Counted from the first letter of the stretch, positions 47,287 to 56,408 are shown. The stretch is DNA of 64,000 nt from Salifodinibacter halophilus (GCA_012999515.1 JABEEB010000001.1:1178001-1242000); one strand, 5' to 3'. Numbers and translations are program-made. Notes: generated from the letters alone by a model not told the origin.

Positions 47287-47724
47287 ATGCGCGAGCTGGC
47301 AAAAACCAAATGTGGCGCGGGATTGATCGGCGTGCTCGCCGGGCTGTTGCTCGCGGCGGCGGCCCAAGCCAACAGCGGCAACGTGCAGATCGAGCTCAAC
47401 AAACTAAAATCGGCCGATAACGCCTGCCGTGCCTTTTTGGTCACCCAGAACCTGACCGAGAAGCGTTTCAAGCAATTGAAACTCGACGTGGTGATGTTCA
47501 ATAAAAAAGGCATTGTCGCCAAACGACTCGCGGTCGGTCTCGGGCCACTCCAGCCCAACAAGACCAGTGTCAAAGTTTTCGACATCGACAAGACCCACTG
47601 CGAGGATCTGGGACAATTTCTGATGAATGGCGTGATCGCCTGCAACACCGAAAACAGTCCGGTCAAAAACTGCGCGTCGCTACTCAACGTCTCGGCCCGA
47701 GGATCGGTATCGTTTATCGAATAG
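47287..47724 (+). CDS. Conserved periplasmic protein of the TonB operon
   Basis: A 145-residue exported protein of unknown function. A signal peptide (GVLAGLLLAAAAQA) is followed by a short beta-rich domain: VQIELNKLKSADNACRAFLV, LKLDVVMFNKKGIVAKRLAV and SVKVFDIDKTHCEDLGQFLM. Four cysteines in the mature part (about residues 48, 103, 119 and 128) could form two disulfides. Similar proteins are found beside exbB genes in many proteobacteria, from memory. The ATG at 47287 has AAGGAAAAC before it. It is 43 bases upstream of exbB and likely co-transcribed, so a role in TonB-linked energy coupling or its sensing is plausible. Confidence 0.75.
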   Translation: MRELAKTKCGAGLIGVLAGLLLAAAAQANSGNVQIELNKLKSADNACRAFLVTQNLTEKRFKQLKLDVVMFNKKGIVAKRLAVGLGPLQPNKTSVKVFDIDKTHCEDLGQFLMNGVIACNTENSPVKNCASLLNVSARGSVSFIE

Positions 47725-47767
47725 CCAACCGCCGGCTGAGCCCGGCGTCATCACAAGGAGCATAGCG

Positions 47768-48508
47768 TTGACGAGTGTGAACGCAGTCTGGGGGCAGTTC
47801 GTAGACACGCTGTTGCGACTAACCGCCCTTGGCGGTTTCGTGGTCTGGATATTGATCGCGATGTCGGTATTGGCGCTGGCCTTGATCTTGGTCAAGCTGT
47901 TTCAGTTTCGCCGCGTACGCATCAACGATCGGACAACGTCGCAAAGCGCCTTGAAAATTTATCGCTCCGGCAACCCAAACGCCGCGATAACGACCGCCAA
48001 CCGCTCCCCCAACCCAGCCTCACGGGTCGCGGCGCGCGCCATCCAACTCCGAGCACAGTCGAATACCTCGGAAACAGCGGTACGCGAAGAGTTGTTGCAG
48101 TTCGGCGGCGATATGCTCGAACAACTGCGCAGCTTTATGCGCCCACTCGAGGTCATCGCCGCGATCGCACCATTGCTTGGGCTTTTCGGCACAGTACTCG
48201 GCATGATCGAAGCATTCCAACAGCTTCAAGCCGCAGGCAGCCAGGTTGATCCGTCGGTCCTTTCGGGCGGCATCTGGAAAGCATTGCTGACCACGGCTGT
48301 CGGTCTGGCAGTGGCCATGCCGGTCACGGTTGCTGTGAACTGGTTCGAACGCGCGATTGACCGAGTTTCACACCACATGGATAGCGTGGCCACACGGATA
48401 TTTACCGTCGATCTCACCTCACAGGCCGATCAATCGGCAGATATCGATGCCGCCAGCACGCTACAGGGCCGGGATGAATCCGCAGAGCGCCAGACCCCCT
48501 TCGTTTAG
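47768..48508 (+). CDS. exbB: ExbB/TolQ-family proton-channel protein
   Basis: A 246-residue MotA/TolQ/ExbB protein with three membrane helices: one near residue 20-40 and the pair around 135-155 and 180-200. The conserved GLFGTVLGMIEAFQ and the AVGLAVAMPVTVAVNWFE segment mark the channel helices. With ExbD it converts proton motive force to mechanical work on TonB. It starts with TTG preceded by AAGGAG. It overlaps the first exbD gene by 35 bases, so the stoichiometric complex is translationally coupled. Confidence 0.93.
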   Translation: MTSVNAVWGQFVDTLLRLTALGGFVVWILIAMSVLALALILVKLFQFRRVRINDRTTSQSALKIYRSGNPNAAITTANRSPNPASRVAARAIQLRAQSNTSETAVREELLQFGGDMLEQLRSFMRPLEVIAAIAPLLGLFGTVLGMIEAFQQLQAAGSQVDPSVLSGGIWKALLTTAVGLAVAMPVTVAVNWFERAIDRVSHHMDSVATRIFTVDLTSQADQSADIDAASTLQGRDESAERQTPFV

Positions 48509-48908
48509 CGAGCGCTATGGGCGCCGTTCGACGCGCGCGTCGACCAGCCTCACGTCGCTGATCGACGTCGTCTTCATATTGCTATTGTTTTTCATGCTGG
48601 CATCGAACTTCAGCCATAACAGTGCGATCAAGCTCGATGCGCCGACTGCCGGCGGCAATGCTGCCTCGGCCACCGGCGCCCTGCTAGTCAACCTGCGCGT
48701 CAACGGGATTCACGTAGGCGGCCAGTCACTTTCCGAAAAAGCCCTAGTGGCCCGTGTCCAGCAACTGCGCAGCAAAAAGGACGACCTCAGAGTCCTGGTC
48801 CATCCAAGCACAGGCGTCAGTCTGCAACAGACCGTCCATGTAGTGGATGCCTTAAAGGATGCGGGCGTAACCAATTTGCGCCTGATGGGCCAACCAGGTG
48901 GCGATTAA
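48474..48908 (+). CDS. exbD: ExbD/TolR-family protein, first copy
   Basis: A 144-residue protein with a single N-terminal transmembrane helix containing the proton-carrying Asp in SLTSLIDVVFILLLFFMLAS and a periplasmic ferredoxin-like domain. The start inside exbB at 48474 gives the normal ExbD length; an earlier in-frame ATG at 48357 would make a non-family leader. A second ExbD follows after 2 bases. Heteromeric ExbD pairs occur in Xanthomonas, where the second has a specialised role. Confidence 0.92.
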   Translation: MNPQSARPPSFSERYGRRSTRASTSLTSLIDVVFILLLFFMLASNFSHNSAIKLDAPTAGGNAASATGALLVNLRVNGIHVGGQSLSEKALVARVQQLRSKKDDLRVLVHPSTGVSLQQTVHVVDALKDAGVTNLRLMGQPGGD

Positions 48909-48910
48909 GC

Positions 48911-49312
48911 GTGCGTTTTGCGCGACCCAAACGCCAAACCGACAGCGAAATCTCGTTGTTGCCACTGACCAATATCGTCTTTTTGCTGATGATCTTTTTT
49001 TTGTTGATCGGGCGTATTACCCAGCCGGACGCCTTGGATGTCCAACCACCGCAATCCACGAGCCAAGCTTCGGTTTCGGATCAGGCGCTGCGGGTCGAAA
49101 TCGCACCGAATGGGCGTATCGCGGTCGACGGCCAGAAGATTTCTCTGGATCAACTGGTGCCCACCGTTCGCGGCCAACAACTACAATCGCCGAATCGCCC
49201 GGTGCGGCTCCGCGCTGACGGCGGTGAAAACGCCACACGCGTAGTCCACGTGATGCAGATCCTGCACAACGCCGGTGTCGACAAACTTCGGCTCGTTACC
49301 CGCAATTCGTAA
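48911..49312 (+). CDS. ExbD/TolR-family protein, second copy
   Basis: A 133-residue ExbD paralogue. Its transmembrane helix reads SLLPLTNIVFLLMIFFLLIG: the position that holds the essential Asp in ExbD (LIDVVF) is Asn here (LTNIVF). That substitution should abolish proton carriage by this subunit. It begins with GTG 2 bases after the first exbD and ends 5 bases before tonB. It could be a structural or regulatory partner rather than a second motor. Confidence 0.88.
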   Translation: MRFARPKRQTDSEISLLPLTNIVFLLMIFFLLIGRITQPDALDVQPPQSTSQASVSDQALRVEIAPNGRIAVDGQKISLDQLVPTVRGQQLQSPNRPVRLRADGGENATRVVHVMQILHNAGVDKLRLVTRNS

Positions 49313-49317
49313 CGTTC

Positions 49318-50157
49318 GTGGTGCAATCCCCAAGCTCGTGGCTGCTCGCTTTCATCCTGGCCATTGGCCTGCATCTGGCCATCCTGGCGCTCGTGGTAAC
49401 AGCCTGGTCACCCGAGACAACGACTCAATCCGGGTCGCACAGCGTCGAGGTTTCCTTGAGCGAGCTTGGCGATGCGCCGCAATCAGCGACAACCGCGCCG
49501 ACCGAGACGCCATCATCTGTGCCTTCGTCGGCTGAGGCTCCATCTGCACCGCAAGCAGCCAAACCGGCACAAGCTAAGCAGGCGAACAGCCAATCGAAAA
49601 AGGCGCGCTCGCCCAAGCCGGCAGACGCCAAAGCCAGCAGCCCGAACGTGCCGACAACCAAGGCGCACTCGCCGGTGGCGGCGCAACACTCGGAAAACAA
49701 ATCAGTGCCGTCGAACCAAACACAGGCCCAAAAACCGAAGCGCGAACCTTCACCAACCCAATCGGCGCCGCCCACATCACAATCAGCATCGGCGCCGAGC
49801 AAACCATCGAACGCAGCTAACGCGCATACGGCCAACACGCAGCCTCAAGCCGGTTCGAATGCGCATTCTGCGCATGAGTACACCGACGCGTTGAACAAGG
49901 CCATTGCGGCCGAGAAACATTATCCCAAAGCCGCACGGCGCCAGAACCTGCAGGGGCATGTCGAAGTGCGCATTGTGATCCGACAATCCGGCAAACTAGC
50001 CAAACTGTCGATTACTGAGTCATCGGGCCACGACAACCTCGACAGCGCCGCACTCCATGCCATCAAAAACGCCGCACCGTTCGGCGCCATGCCGGCGAGC
50101 ATGCACCGAACCCGTATGTCGGTGATCGTGCCGTTCGATTTCGGTTTGCAAAACTGA
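49318..50157 (+). CDS. tonB: TonB energy-transducing protein
   Basis: A 279-residue protein with one N-terminal membrane helix (about residues 8-28, FILAIGLHLAILALVV, carrying the His typical of TonB). A long Ser/Ala/Pro/Lys/Gln-rich periplasmic linker (about 45-180) follows, then the C-terminal TonB domain: HYPKAARRQNLQGHVEVRIV, SSGHDNLDSAALHAIKNAAPF and PFDF. It contacts TonB boxes of outer-membrane siderophore or vitamin receptors. The linker is shorter in Pro-Lys repeats than in E. coli. It closes the exbB-exbD-exbD-tonB operon. Confidence 0.94.
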   Translation: MVQSPSSWLLAFILAIGLHLAILALVVTAWSPETTTQSGSHSVEVSLSELGDAPQSATTAPTETPSSVPSSAEAPSAPQAAKPAQAKQANSQSKKARSPKPADAKASSPNVPTTKAHSPVAAQHSENKSVPSNQTQAQKPKREPSPTQSAPPTSQSASAPSKPSNAANAHTANTQPQAGSNAHSAHEYTDALNKAIAAEKHYPKAARRQNLQGHVEVRIVIRQSGKLAKLSITESSGHDNLDSAALHAIKNAAPFGAMPASMHRTRMSVIVPFDFGLQN

Positions 50158-50608
50158 CGCGCTACTATTCGGTTTTAACGCGTCCGGGCGTGCGGCGTAT
50201 CGTTTGCAGCTACACCAACTTCTGCGCATTTAATTGTCGGTAGCGCACGCTCACACAGGTCGACCGCCGGGCTCCGGATCTCGGCCGCTGAGTACTGCTA
50301 CGCGATCTTTGCTTCGCACCCGGCGCAGAAAGCACTGCGGCGTCTGGTCTCGAGCCGATTCAACCCGATCCGTTCTACACGGCGGCTCTGGCGCCTTCAG
50401 AACTTCGCCGGGCAACATCTGTACAACGCGTGTAATAAGGTTGACGTGACAAATCAAACGCAGCAATGCCAAAACCTTTGGCTGCTACCACTGGCCATAA
50501 CGCCTCCAAAACGCTACGATGCCACCGGTTTGCCGGCCGCCCGGCACAGCCGCCGACGTCGGCGCTATGCGCATCGCGCAAAAATCTTTCGGTTTCGGGA
50601 TCAACGTC
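50158..50608. other. Intergenic stretch after tonB
   Basis: About 450 bases. I see no family-supported gene, no strong terminator and no consensus promoter. Several short frames are open but read as arginine-rich noise. The bases before 50609 carry a moderate GGGATCAACGTC leader. Confidence 0.35.
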
Positions 50609-51643
50609 ATGTCTGCAGTCATCAACGCCATTGAGTACGTTCTGCCGGCCCGAACCGAATCTATAGAGGAAATCGCGACACGTTTTCCAAGCTGGCCACT
50701 GGAAAAGATCGCCGAAAAAACGGGGATCCGAGCGCGCCACATCGCCGACGAAGATGAACACTCGTCGGATTTCGGCGTGGCCGCAGCCGAACGCTTGTTC
50801 GAAGCCACGGGGGCCGCGCGCGGCGACATCGATTTTCTGTTGGTCTGCACCCAGACGCCGGATTATCTGACACCCTCCACTGCTTGCCTCATTCAGGATC
50901 GGCTCGGCCTGTCGAAGGCGATCGGCGCGCTGGATATCAACCTTGGCTGTTCCGGCTATATCTACGCGCTGGGGGTCGCCAAAGCATTGATTGAAAGCGG
51001 CCAGGCACAGCGACTCTTGCTTATTACGGCCGATACCTATTCGAAATTCGTGCACCCGGCCGACAAGAGCGTACGCGCTTTATTCGGCGACGCGGCGGCC
51101 GCCACGCTAATGTCCGATTCAAGCGAGCCCGGCGAGCAACTAGGCCCGTTCATATACGGCACGGATGGCAGCGGCGCGCAGGATCTGATCGTGCCGACCA
51201 GCGGCATGCGCGGTCGTAGCGCACCCGCATCGCCACAGGAATATACCGACCGCCATGGCAATACGCGCACCAATAAAAATATTTTCATGAACGGGCGCGC
51301 GATTATGGAATTCACACTGCGCGAGGTACCGGCCGCTATCCATCAAGCCTGCGACAAGGCGGGCGTGACACTCGCCGATATCGACGCTGTCGTGCCACAT
51401 CAAGCCAGCGCCATGGTGTTGGATGGCATTCGACGCGAACTTGATTTGCCAAGCGAACGGTTTGTGGTGTGCCTGAACGACATCGGCAACACCGTCTCCT
51501 GCAGCATCCCGATTGCGGTCAAACGCGCGTTTTCAAACGGACAGATCACCGCCGGTTCCCGGGTATTGCTCGTCGGCTTTGGTGTCGGTCTATCGTGGGG
51601 TGCCACCACCACGATCCTGCCTAACGACTTCGGTAGCGCGTGA
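50609..51643 (+). CDS. 3-oxoacyl-ACP synthase III-like (FabH-family) condensing enzyme
   Basis: A 344-residue thiolase-fold enzyme with the KAS III triad: Cys in INLGCSGYIYALG, His in VVPHQASAMVLDGI and Asn in LNDIGNTVSCSIPIA. Residues like RTNKNIFMNGRAIMEF match FabH relatives used in secondary lipid or quinolone-like synthesis. Primer preference cannot be read. Not in a fab cluster, so a specialised role is more likely than housekeeping FabH. ATG 50609 is preferred; upstream in-frame starts lack family similarity. The HemD-like gene follows at 43 bases. Confidence 0.88.
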   Translation: MSAVINAIEYVLPARTESIEEIATRFPSWPLEKIAEKTGIRARHIADEDEHSSDFGVAAAERLFEATGAARGDIDFLLVCTQTPDYLTPSTACLIQDRLGLSKAIGALDINLGCSGYIYALGVAKALIESGQAQRLLLITADTYSKFVHPADKSVRALFGDAAAATLMSDSSEPGEQLGPFIYGTDGSGAQDLIVPTSGMRGRSAPASPQEYTDRHGNTRTNKNIFMNGRAIMEFTLREVPAAIHQACDKAGVTLADIDAVVPHQASAMVLDGIRRELDLPSERFVVCLNDIGNTVSCSIPIAVKRAFSNGQITAGSRVLLVGFGVGLSWGATTTILPNDFGSA

Positions 51644-51686
51644 CGCGAGTCACATTCAGGGCCGTATCCGCAACAGTGTTTCGGTC

Positions 51687-52547
51687 GTGACTGACAGCAC
51701 GCCATCGCAGCCACTCGCGGGGCGCCTGATCGGCATACCGGAAACGCGTGCGCTCGACCTATTCGCGCAGATGATCGAAACGCGCGGCGGTCAGGTCGCA
51801 CGCTGCCCACTGATCGCCATTCGCGATACGCCGGATATAGCGTCAGTGGAAAACTGGCTGTCCGATGTATGTGCGCAGGGCCTCGACACCATGATCTGGA
51901 TGACCGGCGAAGGCGTAACACGGCTCAACGGGCTGGCCGAGCGTTTGGCTGTTCGCCAGCATCTGCATGAGGTTCTTGCCGACACACGCGCCATCACGCG
52001 TGGGCCCAAACCCGTCCGCGCCCTGCGCGCTATCGGGCTCGGCTCCGACTTCGCGGCACCGACACCGACGACCGACGGTATGATCGAGGCGCTGGGCAAT
52101 CTAAATCTCGCGGGCGCACGCGTCGGGCTGCAACTCTACGGTGCTGAGCCCAACCACAAACTACAAGACGCCGTGCGCGGGCACGATGCCGAGGTGTTGC
52201 CAGTCGCGCCCTATGTTTATGCCGATCAAGTCGACGATGACACTGTCGATGCGTTTATCCACCGGATCATCGCCGGCGAACTCGATGCGGTGGCGCTGAC
52301 CAGCACTGCACAAGTAAAACGCCTTTTCACGGTTGCGGATCGTCATAACCGACGCGCCACGCTTACTAGCGCCCTGCAAGCAACCTGTGTGGCTGCGGTC
52401 GGCCCGCTAGTTGCCGATGCACTGGCGACAAACGAGGTTGACGCCGACCTAATGCCGGAAGGCACCTATTTCCTCAAACCACTGGTCCGCGCACTGGTCA
52501 ACCATTTCACTGCAGTGCCGTTCGCGAGCGATGCGCCAGGCGGGTAA
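51687..52547 (+). CDS. HemD-family (uroporphyrinogen-III synthase-like) protein
   Basis: A 286-residue two-domain protein of the HemD fold: LAGRLIGIPETRALDLFAQM and TMIWMTGEGVTRLNGL in the first domain, ARVGLQLYGAEPNHKLQDA and AVALTSTAQVKRLF in the second. It starts with GTG at 51687. The family closes hydroxymethylbilane to uroporphyrinogen III. Sequence differs from the canonical hemCD-type enzyme, and no hemC, hemX or hemY gene is nearby. It could be a paralogue used in another pathway, such as the HemD-like proteins found outside heme operons. Confident on fold, unsure on activity. Confidence 0.78.
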   Translation: MTDSTPSQPLAGRLIGIPETRALDLFAQMIETRGGQVARCPLIAIRDTPDIASVENWLSDVCAQGLDTMIWMTGEGVTRLNGLAERLAVRQHLHEVLADTRAITRGPKPVRALRAIGLGSDFAAPTPTTDGMIEALGNLNLAGARVGLQLYGAEPNHKLQDAVRGHDAEVLPVAPYVYADQVDDDTVDAFIHRIIAGELDAVALTSTAQVKRLFTVADRHNRRATLTSALQATCVAAVGPLVADALATNEVDADLMPEGTYFLKPLVRALVNHFTAVPFASDAPGG

Positions 52548-52695
52548 ACTCGGCCCCAGATACTCGAGCGACGCTTGATATGCGTATTTCGACTCGGCAA
52601 CCACCGCGTATCGGCCAACAGAGCACACCGACTAGCGTTTGTGGTCTAGCCTATGCAACGGCGTCCGATTCAACCCCTGACTTGGTGCAATCAAT

Positions 52696-53157
52696 ATGGC
52701 GATAAATCAACCAACAAGTGCACGCAATGCGCCGACACTAGCCTGGACGCTGGGTTTCGCGGCGCTGATCCCGTTTTTGATCGGCAGCTACGTCGCGCTT
52801 GGGTGGAATTCAAACATCGCCATTCGTACACTAGATTGGCTTGTGGTCTACGCCGCCGTCATCGCGTCGTTTATTGGCGGGGTCCAGTGGGGGTTGCAGG
52901 CCGCAGGCCAGCACGCGCGAGCGATCGACATGGGCGCGGCTGTGTGTCCAGCGCTTATTGTCTGGATCGGGGTCATGCTGGGGCAGCCCTGGTCGTTCGC
53001 GCTGATTCTGGTCGCCCTCGTATTCACCTGGCTGACCGACGAGAACGGTCACCGACAGGGCTGGATGCCGATCTACTACCTCACCCTGCGCCGGATACTC
53101 ACGCCGATCGTTGTCGTTTGCCTGGCCATCGTCGGCGGCGCCGCGTTATTCGGCTAG
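52696..53157 (+). CDS. DUF3429 membrane protein
   Basis: A 153-residue integral membrane protein with four to five helices. The family's central motif is recognised in ASFIGGVQWGLQAAG, followed by PALIVWIGVML and a C-terminal WMPIYYLTLRRILTPIVVV. Function unknown; often near lipid or envelope genes. Monocistronic and convergent with the FabG4 gene, 23 bases apart. Confidence 0.88.
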   Translation: MAINQPTSARNAPTLAWTLGFAALIPFLIGSYVALGWNSNIAIRTLDWLVVYAAVIASFIGGVQWGLQAAGQHARAIDMGAAVCPALIVWIGVMLGQPWSFALILVALVFTWLTDENGHRQGWMPIYYLTLRRILTPIVVVCLAIVGGAALFG

Positions 53158-53180
53158 ATCATCTCGGCGGCAATCAAACG

Positions 53181-54545
53181 TTACGCGCCAAGCAACGATT
53201 GGCCGCATACGCGAACCACATTGCCACTCAGGCCACCCGCCCCCGGTGTCGATAGAAACGTGACAGCCTCGGCGACATCTTCGGGGCGGCCACCCTGGCC
53301 GAGCGAGCTAAGTCGCCGACCGACCTCGCGTACCGCCAGCGGCATAGCAGCCGTCATCGACGTCTCGATAACCCCTGGTGCAACCGCGTTATAGCAAACA
53401 CCGCGGTTACGCTGCGCGTCGGCACGCGCACGCACGAAACCATTCAGGCCAGCCTTGGTCGCAGCATAGTTGGTCTGGCCGCGGCTGCCGGCGATGCCGC
53501 CAACCGAACTCATGCATACCACGCGGGCATGATCACGGAGGAGCTTGCGGGTATCGAACTCAGCATCGATAGCGACCGCGGCTTGCAGATTAACCGCAAG
53601 GACTTGGTGCCATTCGTTGGCACTCATGTTGGCCAACGAACGATCGCGTGTAACGCCGGCGTTATGGACGAAAACGTCGATGCCGCCGTAGCGCGTCGCG
53701 CAGAAATCAGCGAGCTCGGCAGGCGCCTGGGCGCCGGTAATATCGAGTGCCAGCGCCGCACCGCCGATCTCGTCGGTTACGGCGTCGAGCGCGTCACGGT
53801 TGGCCGGCACGTCAACAGCCAGAACATCAGCGCCTTCGGCAGCCAGACGCTTTGCAGTCGTGGCGCCGATGCCGTGCGCAGCCCCCGTGATTACAGCTGT
53901 CTTACCTGCCAGGGTAGCGGATGTCGGCACAGACCGTGGCGCCCGGCCATCGGCGCTAACCGTCAGCGCCTGGCCATCAATGAATGCGCTGTAGTCGGAC
54001 AACAGAAAACGAAGCGGCTCGGCAACACGCGAGTCCGCGCCCGGCTCGACGTAGACGGCGTTAACCGTGGTGCCGAATTTACCCACTTCCTTGCCCAACG
54101 AACGGACAAACCCTTCAATGGCCTGGGCGGCGGCACTTGCCGCGGCGCTGTCCATACTGGCGGGCGTATCGGTCAGGATGACTATCCGTCCGCAGCTTGC
54201 GATACGACGCGCTACGGGGTTGAACAGATCGTAGAGCGCGGTCAGTCCAGCGACATCCGCTATGCCCGTGGCATCGAACACAACGCCATCAAAAACCGCT
54301 GTCTGGTCATCGGTGACATCAGCCGCTTTTGTTACATCTGCATCGCCCGATTGCAGAACATTGGCAATCTTGCGATCTAGGCGGGCTGAGTCGAGGCTTC
54401 CAACCAAAATCCGGCGATGACTGAGCGAATCCGGCGCAAAAGGCGAGTTGGCTCGCCTCAGACTAACGGGCGTTGGCACTCGGAGTGCCCTCATAATGCC
54501 ACTGACAACCGGACGCGAAGCGGCTCGGACCAGATAATCGCTCAT
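53181..54545 (-). CDS. fabG: Two-domain 3-oxoacyl-ACP reductase (FabG4 / high-molecular-weight FabG)
   Basis: A 454-residue protein, the same length as Mycobacterium FabG4. The first ~200 residues are a degenerate Rossmann domain without a catalytic Tyr/Lys. Residues about 210-454 are a classical SDR: VITGAAHGIGATTAKRLAAE, NAGVTRDRSL, MSSVGGIAGSRGQTNYAATK (catalytic Ser, Tyr, Lys). It reduces 3-ketoacyl-ACP or -CoA with NADH. The start at 54545 has GAGGTG upstream. Divergent from DAHP synthase across an AT-rich 320-base region. May supply long-chain or PHA precursors; that is inference. Confidence 0.92.
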   Translation of the reverse strand: MSDYLVRAASRPVVSGIMRALRVPTPVSLRRANSPFAPDSLSHRRILVGSLDSARLDRKIANVLQSGDADVTKAADVTDDQTAVFDGVVFDATGIADVAGLTALYDLFNPVARRIASCGRIVILTDTPASMDSAAASAAAQAIEGFVRSLGKEVGKFGTTVNAVYVEPGADSRVAEPLRFLLSDYSAFIDGQALTVSADGRAPRSVPTSATLAGKTAVITGAAHGIGATTAKRLAAEGADVLAVDVPANRDALDAVTDEIGGAALALDITGAQAPAELADFCATRYGGIDVFVHNAGVTRDRSLANMSANEWHQVLAVNLQAAVAIDAEFDTRKLLRDHARVVCMSSVGGIAGSRGQTNYAATKAGLNGFVRARADAQRNRGVCYNAVAPGVIETSMTAAMPLAVREVGRRLSSLGQGGRPEDVAEAVTFLSTPGAGGLSGNVVRVCGQSLLGA

Positions 54546-54864
54546 TTTTACACCTCTCGCGATTTGTTGGATCGTAAGGTCGCTTATCAATCCAATATAG
54601 CGATCATTCGGCGACTACCGTGGACGAAAAATAACGACACGGCAAATACTTATATCCTATATGACAACGACCTGTATAACTCGGATTAGCGATAAATAGA
54701 TAAATTAACGTTATTTATTAAAACCGCCGTTATCCAATGCTGGGTGTAAATCCCAAGAAAACACTGCCCACCGCCCTATTGGCCGTTATCGCATCGCGGC
54801 CAATACCGGCATATTCGATCTGCTAGCATTCAGCGTAAAATTCGCCCACCTCAAGCTCGATAAC
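54546..54864. promoter_or_regulatory. AT-rich divergent control region
   Basis: Much richer in A+T than the rest of the window (about 54590-54760), with several TATA-like and TTATTTATTAA segments. It should hold promoters for fabG4 (left) and aroG-type DAHP synthase (right). Individual boxes could not be assigned with confidence. Confidence 0.5.
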
Positions 54865-55947
54865 ATGCAAGAAACCGACGACCTGCGGATAAACGGGATT
54901 AACGAGTTAGCCGCGCCCGAAACCGTTATCCAGGAAATACCGGTCAGTGCCGACGCCGCCCAAACCGTTGCCGATACACGCGAAGCGATCCGCAACATCT
55001 TAAGCGGCGACGACGATCGGCTGCTAGTTGTGGTCGGGCCCTGCTCCATCCACGACGTGGATCTTGCGCGCGACTACGCCGACCAACTAGCCTCGCTGCG
55101 CGAGCGCTATCAGCGCGATTTGCTGATCGTCATGCGGGTCTATTTCGAAAAACCCCGCACCACTGTGGGTTGGAAAGGCTTGATCAACGATCCCGAGCTC
55201 GACGACTCGTTCAAGATCAACAAAGGGGTCCGACAAGCGCGCCAACTTCTGGCAGAACTAGCCGAACGCGGCATGCCGGCAGGCGTGGAGTTCCTCGATC
55301 TCATTACACCGCAGTATCTGGCCGACCTGGTTTCCTGGGGCGCAATTGGCGCACGCACCACGGAGAGTCAAGGCCACCGCGAACTGGCCTCCGGCCTGTC
55401 CTGCCCGGTCGGGTTCAAGAACGGCACCGGCGGTGCCATCAAGGTCGCAGCCGATGCCGTCGGGGCAGCCCATCATCCACACCGCTTCCTGTCAGTGACC
55501 AAATCCGGGCAATCAGCCATCATCTCGACTGCGGGCAACCAAGACACCCATATCATCCTGCGCGGCGGTTCCAACGGCCCGAATTTCGACACTGATTCGG
55601 TCGCCAGTGCGGTCGCTTTGCTCCAGCAAGCGGATCTGCCGAGCCAGTTGATGGTGGATTTTTCGCACGCCAACTCCCGGAAGCAGCCACACAAACAACT
55701 CGAAGTCGGCGATGACATCGCCGGGCAAATCACAGCCGGCAGCCGGGCTTTGTTCGGTGTCATGATCGAGTCGTTGATCAAGTCGGGCAAACAAGACCTG
55801 GTGCCCGGCGTTACACCGGATTACGGCGTTTCGGTCACCGACGGCTGTCTCGGCTTCGATGACACCGAAGCGCTGCTCGGCAAACTGGCCGACGCCGTGG
55901 CACAACGTCGCGAATTAGCACAGGCGAACCATCAGACGGGCGAGTAA
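54865..55947 (+). CDS. aroG: 3-deoxy-7-phosphoheptulonate (DAHP) synthase, class I
   Basis: First step of the shikimate pathway, joining PEP and erythrose 4-phosphate. The 360-residue AroFGH-type sequence shows VVVGPCSIHD, MRVYFEKPRTTVGWKGLINDP, RTTESQGHRELASGLSCPVGFKNGTGG and VDFSHANS. Metal ligands (Cys, His, Glu, Asp) are in place. Whether it is feedback-inhibited by Phe, Tyr or Trp cannot be read reliably. The following HIT gene is 54 bases away. Confidence 0.96.
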   Translation: MQETDDLRINGINELAAPETVIQEIPVSADAAQTVADTREAIRNILSGDDDRLLVVVGPCSIHDVDLARDYADQLASLRERYQRDLLIVMRVYFEKPRTTVGWKGLINDPELDDSFKINKGVRQARQLLAELAERGMPAGVEFLDLITPQYLADLVSWGAIGARTTESQGHRELASGLSCPVGFKNGTGGAIKVAADAVGAAHHPHRFLSVTKSGQSAIISTAGNQDTHIILRGGSNGPNFDTDSVASAVALLQQADLPSQLMVDFSHANSRKQPHKQLEVGDDIAGQITAGSRALFGVMIESLIKSGKQDLVPGVTPDYGVSVTDGCLGFDDTEALLGKLADAVAQRRELAQANHQTGE

Positions 55948-56001
55948 GAGCTCGCACGATCTGCGATAATACTTCAATACACTCTTGACGAGCCGATAGC
56001 T

Positions 56002-56343
56002 GTGGCCGATACCGTTTTCCAGAAGATTATCGACCGTGAAATCGACGCGGATATCGTCTATGAAGACGACCACTGCCTGGCGTTTCACGACCTCAATCCG
56101 CAAGCACCGTTGCACGTTCTGGTCATACCGAAGCAGCCGATTCCTCGTCTGGCAGACGCAACCAATAACGACGGCGACTTGCTCGGCTATTTGATGCTGA
56201 CCGCCCGGCGTGTGGCTGCCGATGCAGGCTATGCCGACGCATTTCGGCTCGTGGTTAATAACGGCGAGCACGCGGGTCAGAGCGTGTTCCACCTGCACCT
56301 CCACGTACTGGCTGGCCGCGCATTCGGTTGGCCGCCGGGCTGA
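56002..56343 (+). CDS. hinT: HIT-family protein (HinT-like)
   Basis: A 113-residue histidine-triad purine nucleoside phosphoramidase. Motif HLHLHVLAGRAFGWPPG contains the His-x-His-x-His active site and the family's C-terminal W-P-G end. Starts at GTG 56002. AMP-lysine and related P-N bonds are the family substrates. Cytoplasmic. Confidence 0.95.
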   Translation: MADTVFQKIIDREIDADIVYEDDHCLAFHDLNPQAPLHVLVIPKQPIPRLADATNNDGDLLGYLMLTARRVAADAGYADAFRLVVNNGEHAGQSVFHLHLHVLAGRAFGWPPG

Positions 56344-56408
56344 TCATTCCCGAAAACGACGACAACAAACAACTACAAAACGGCGCGTAAACACCCACCA
56401 AGATTCTT

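Noticed and set aside
49466-49894. Arginine/proline-rich frame over tonB
   Set aside because: Shadow of the Pro/Ala/Lys/Gln-rich TonB linker in another frame; composition is codon-driven.
53529-54380. Long open frame opposite the FabG4 gene
   Set aside because: No recognisable motifs and biased composition, antisense to a clearly conserved SDR protein.
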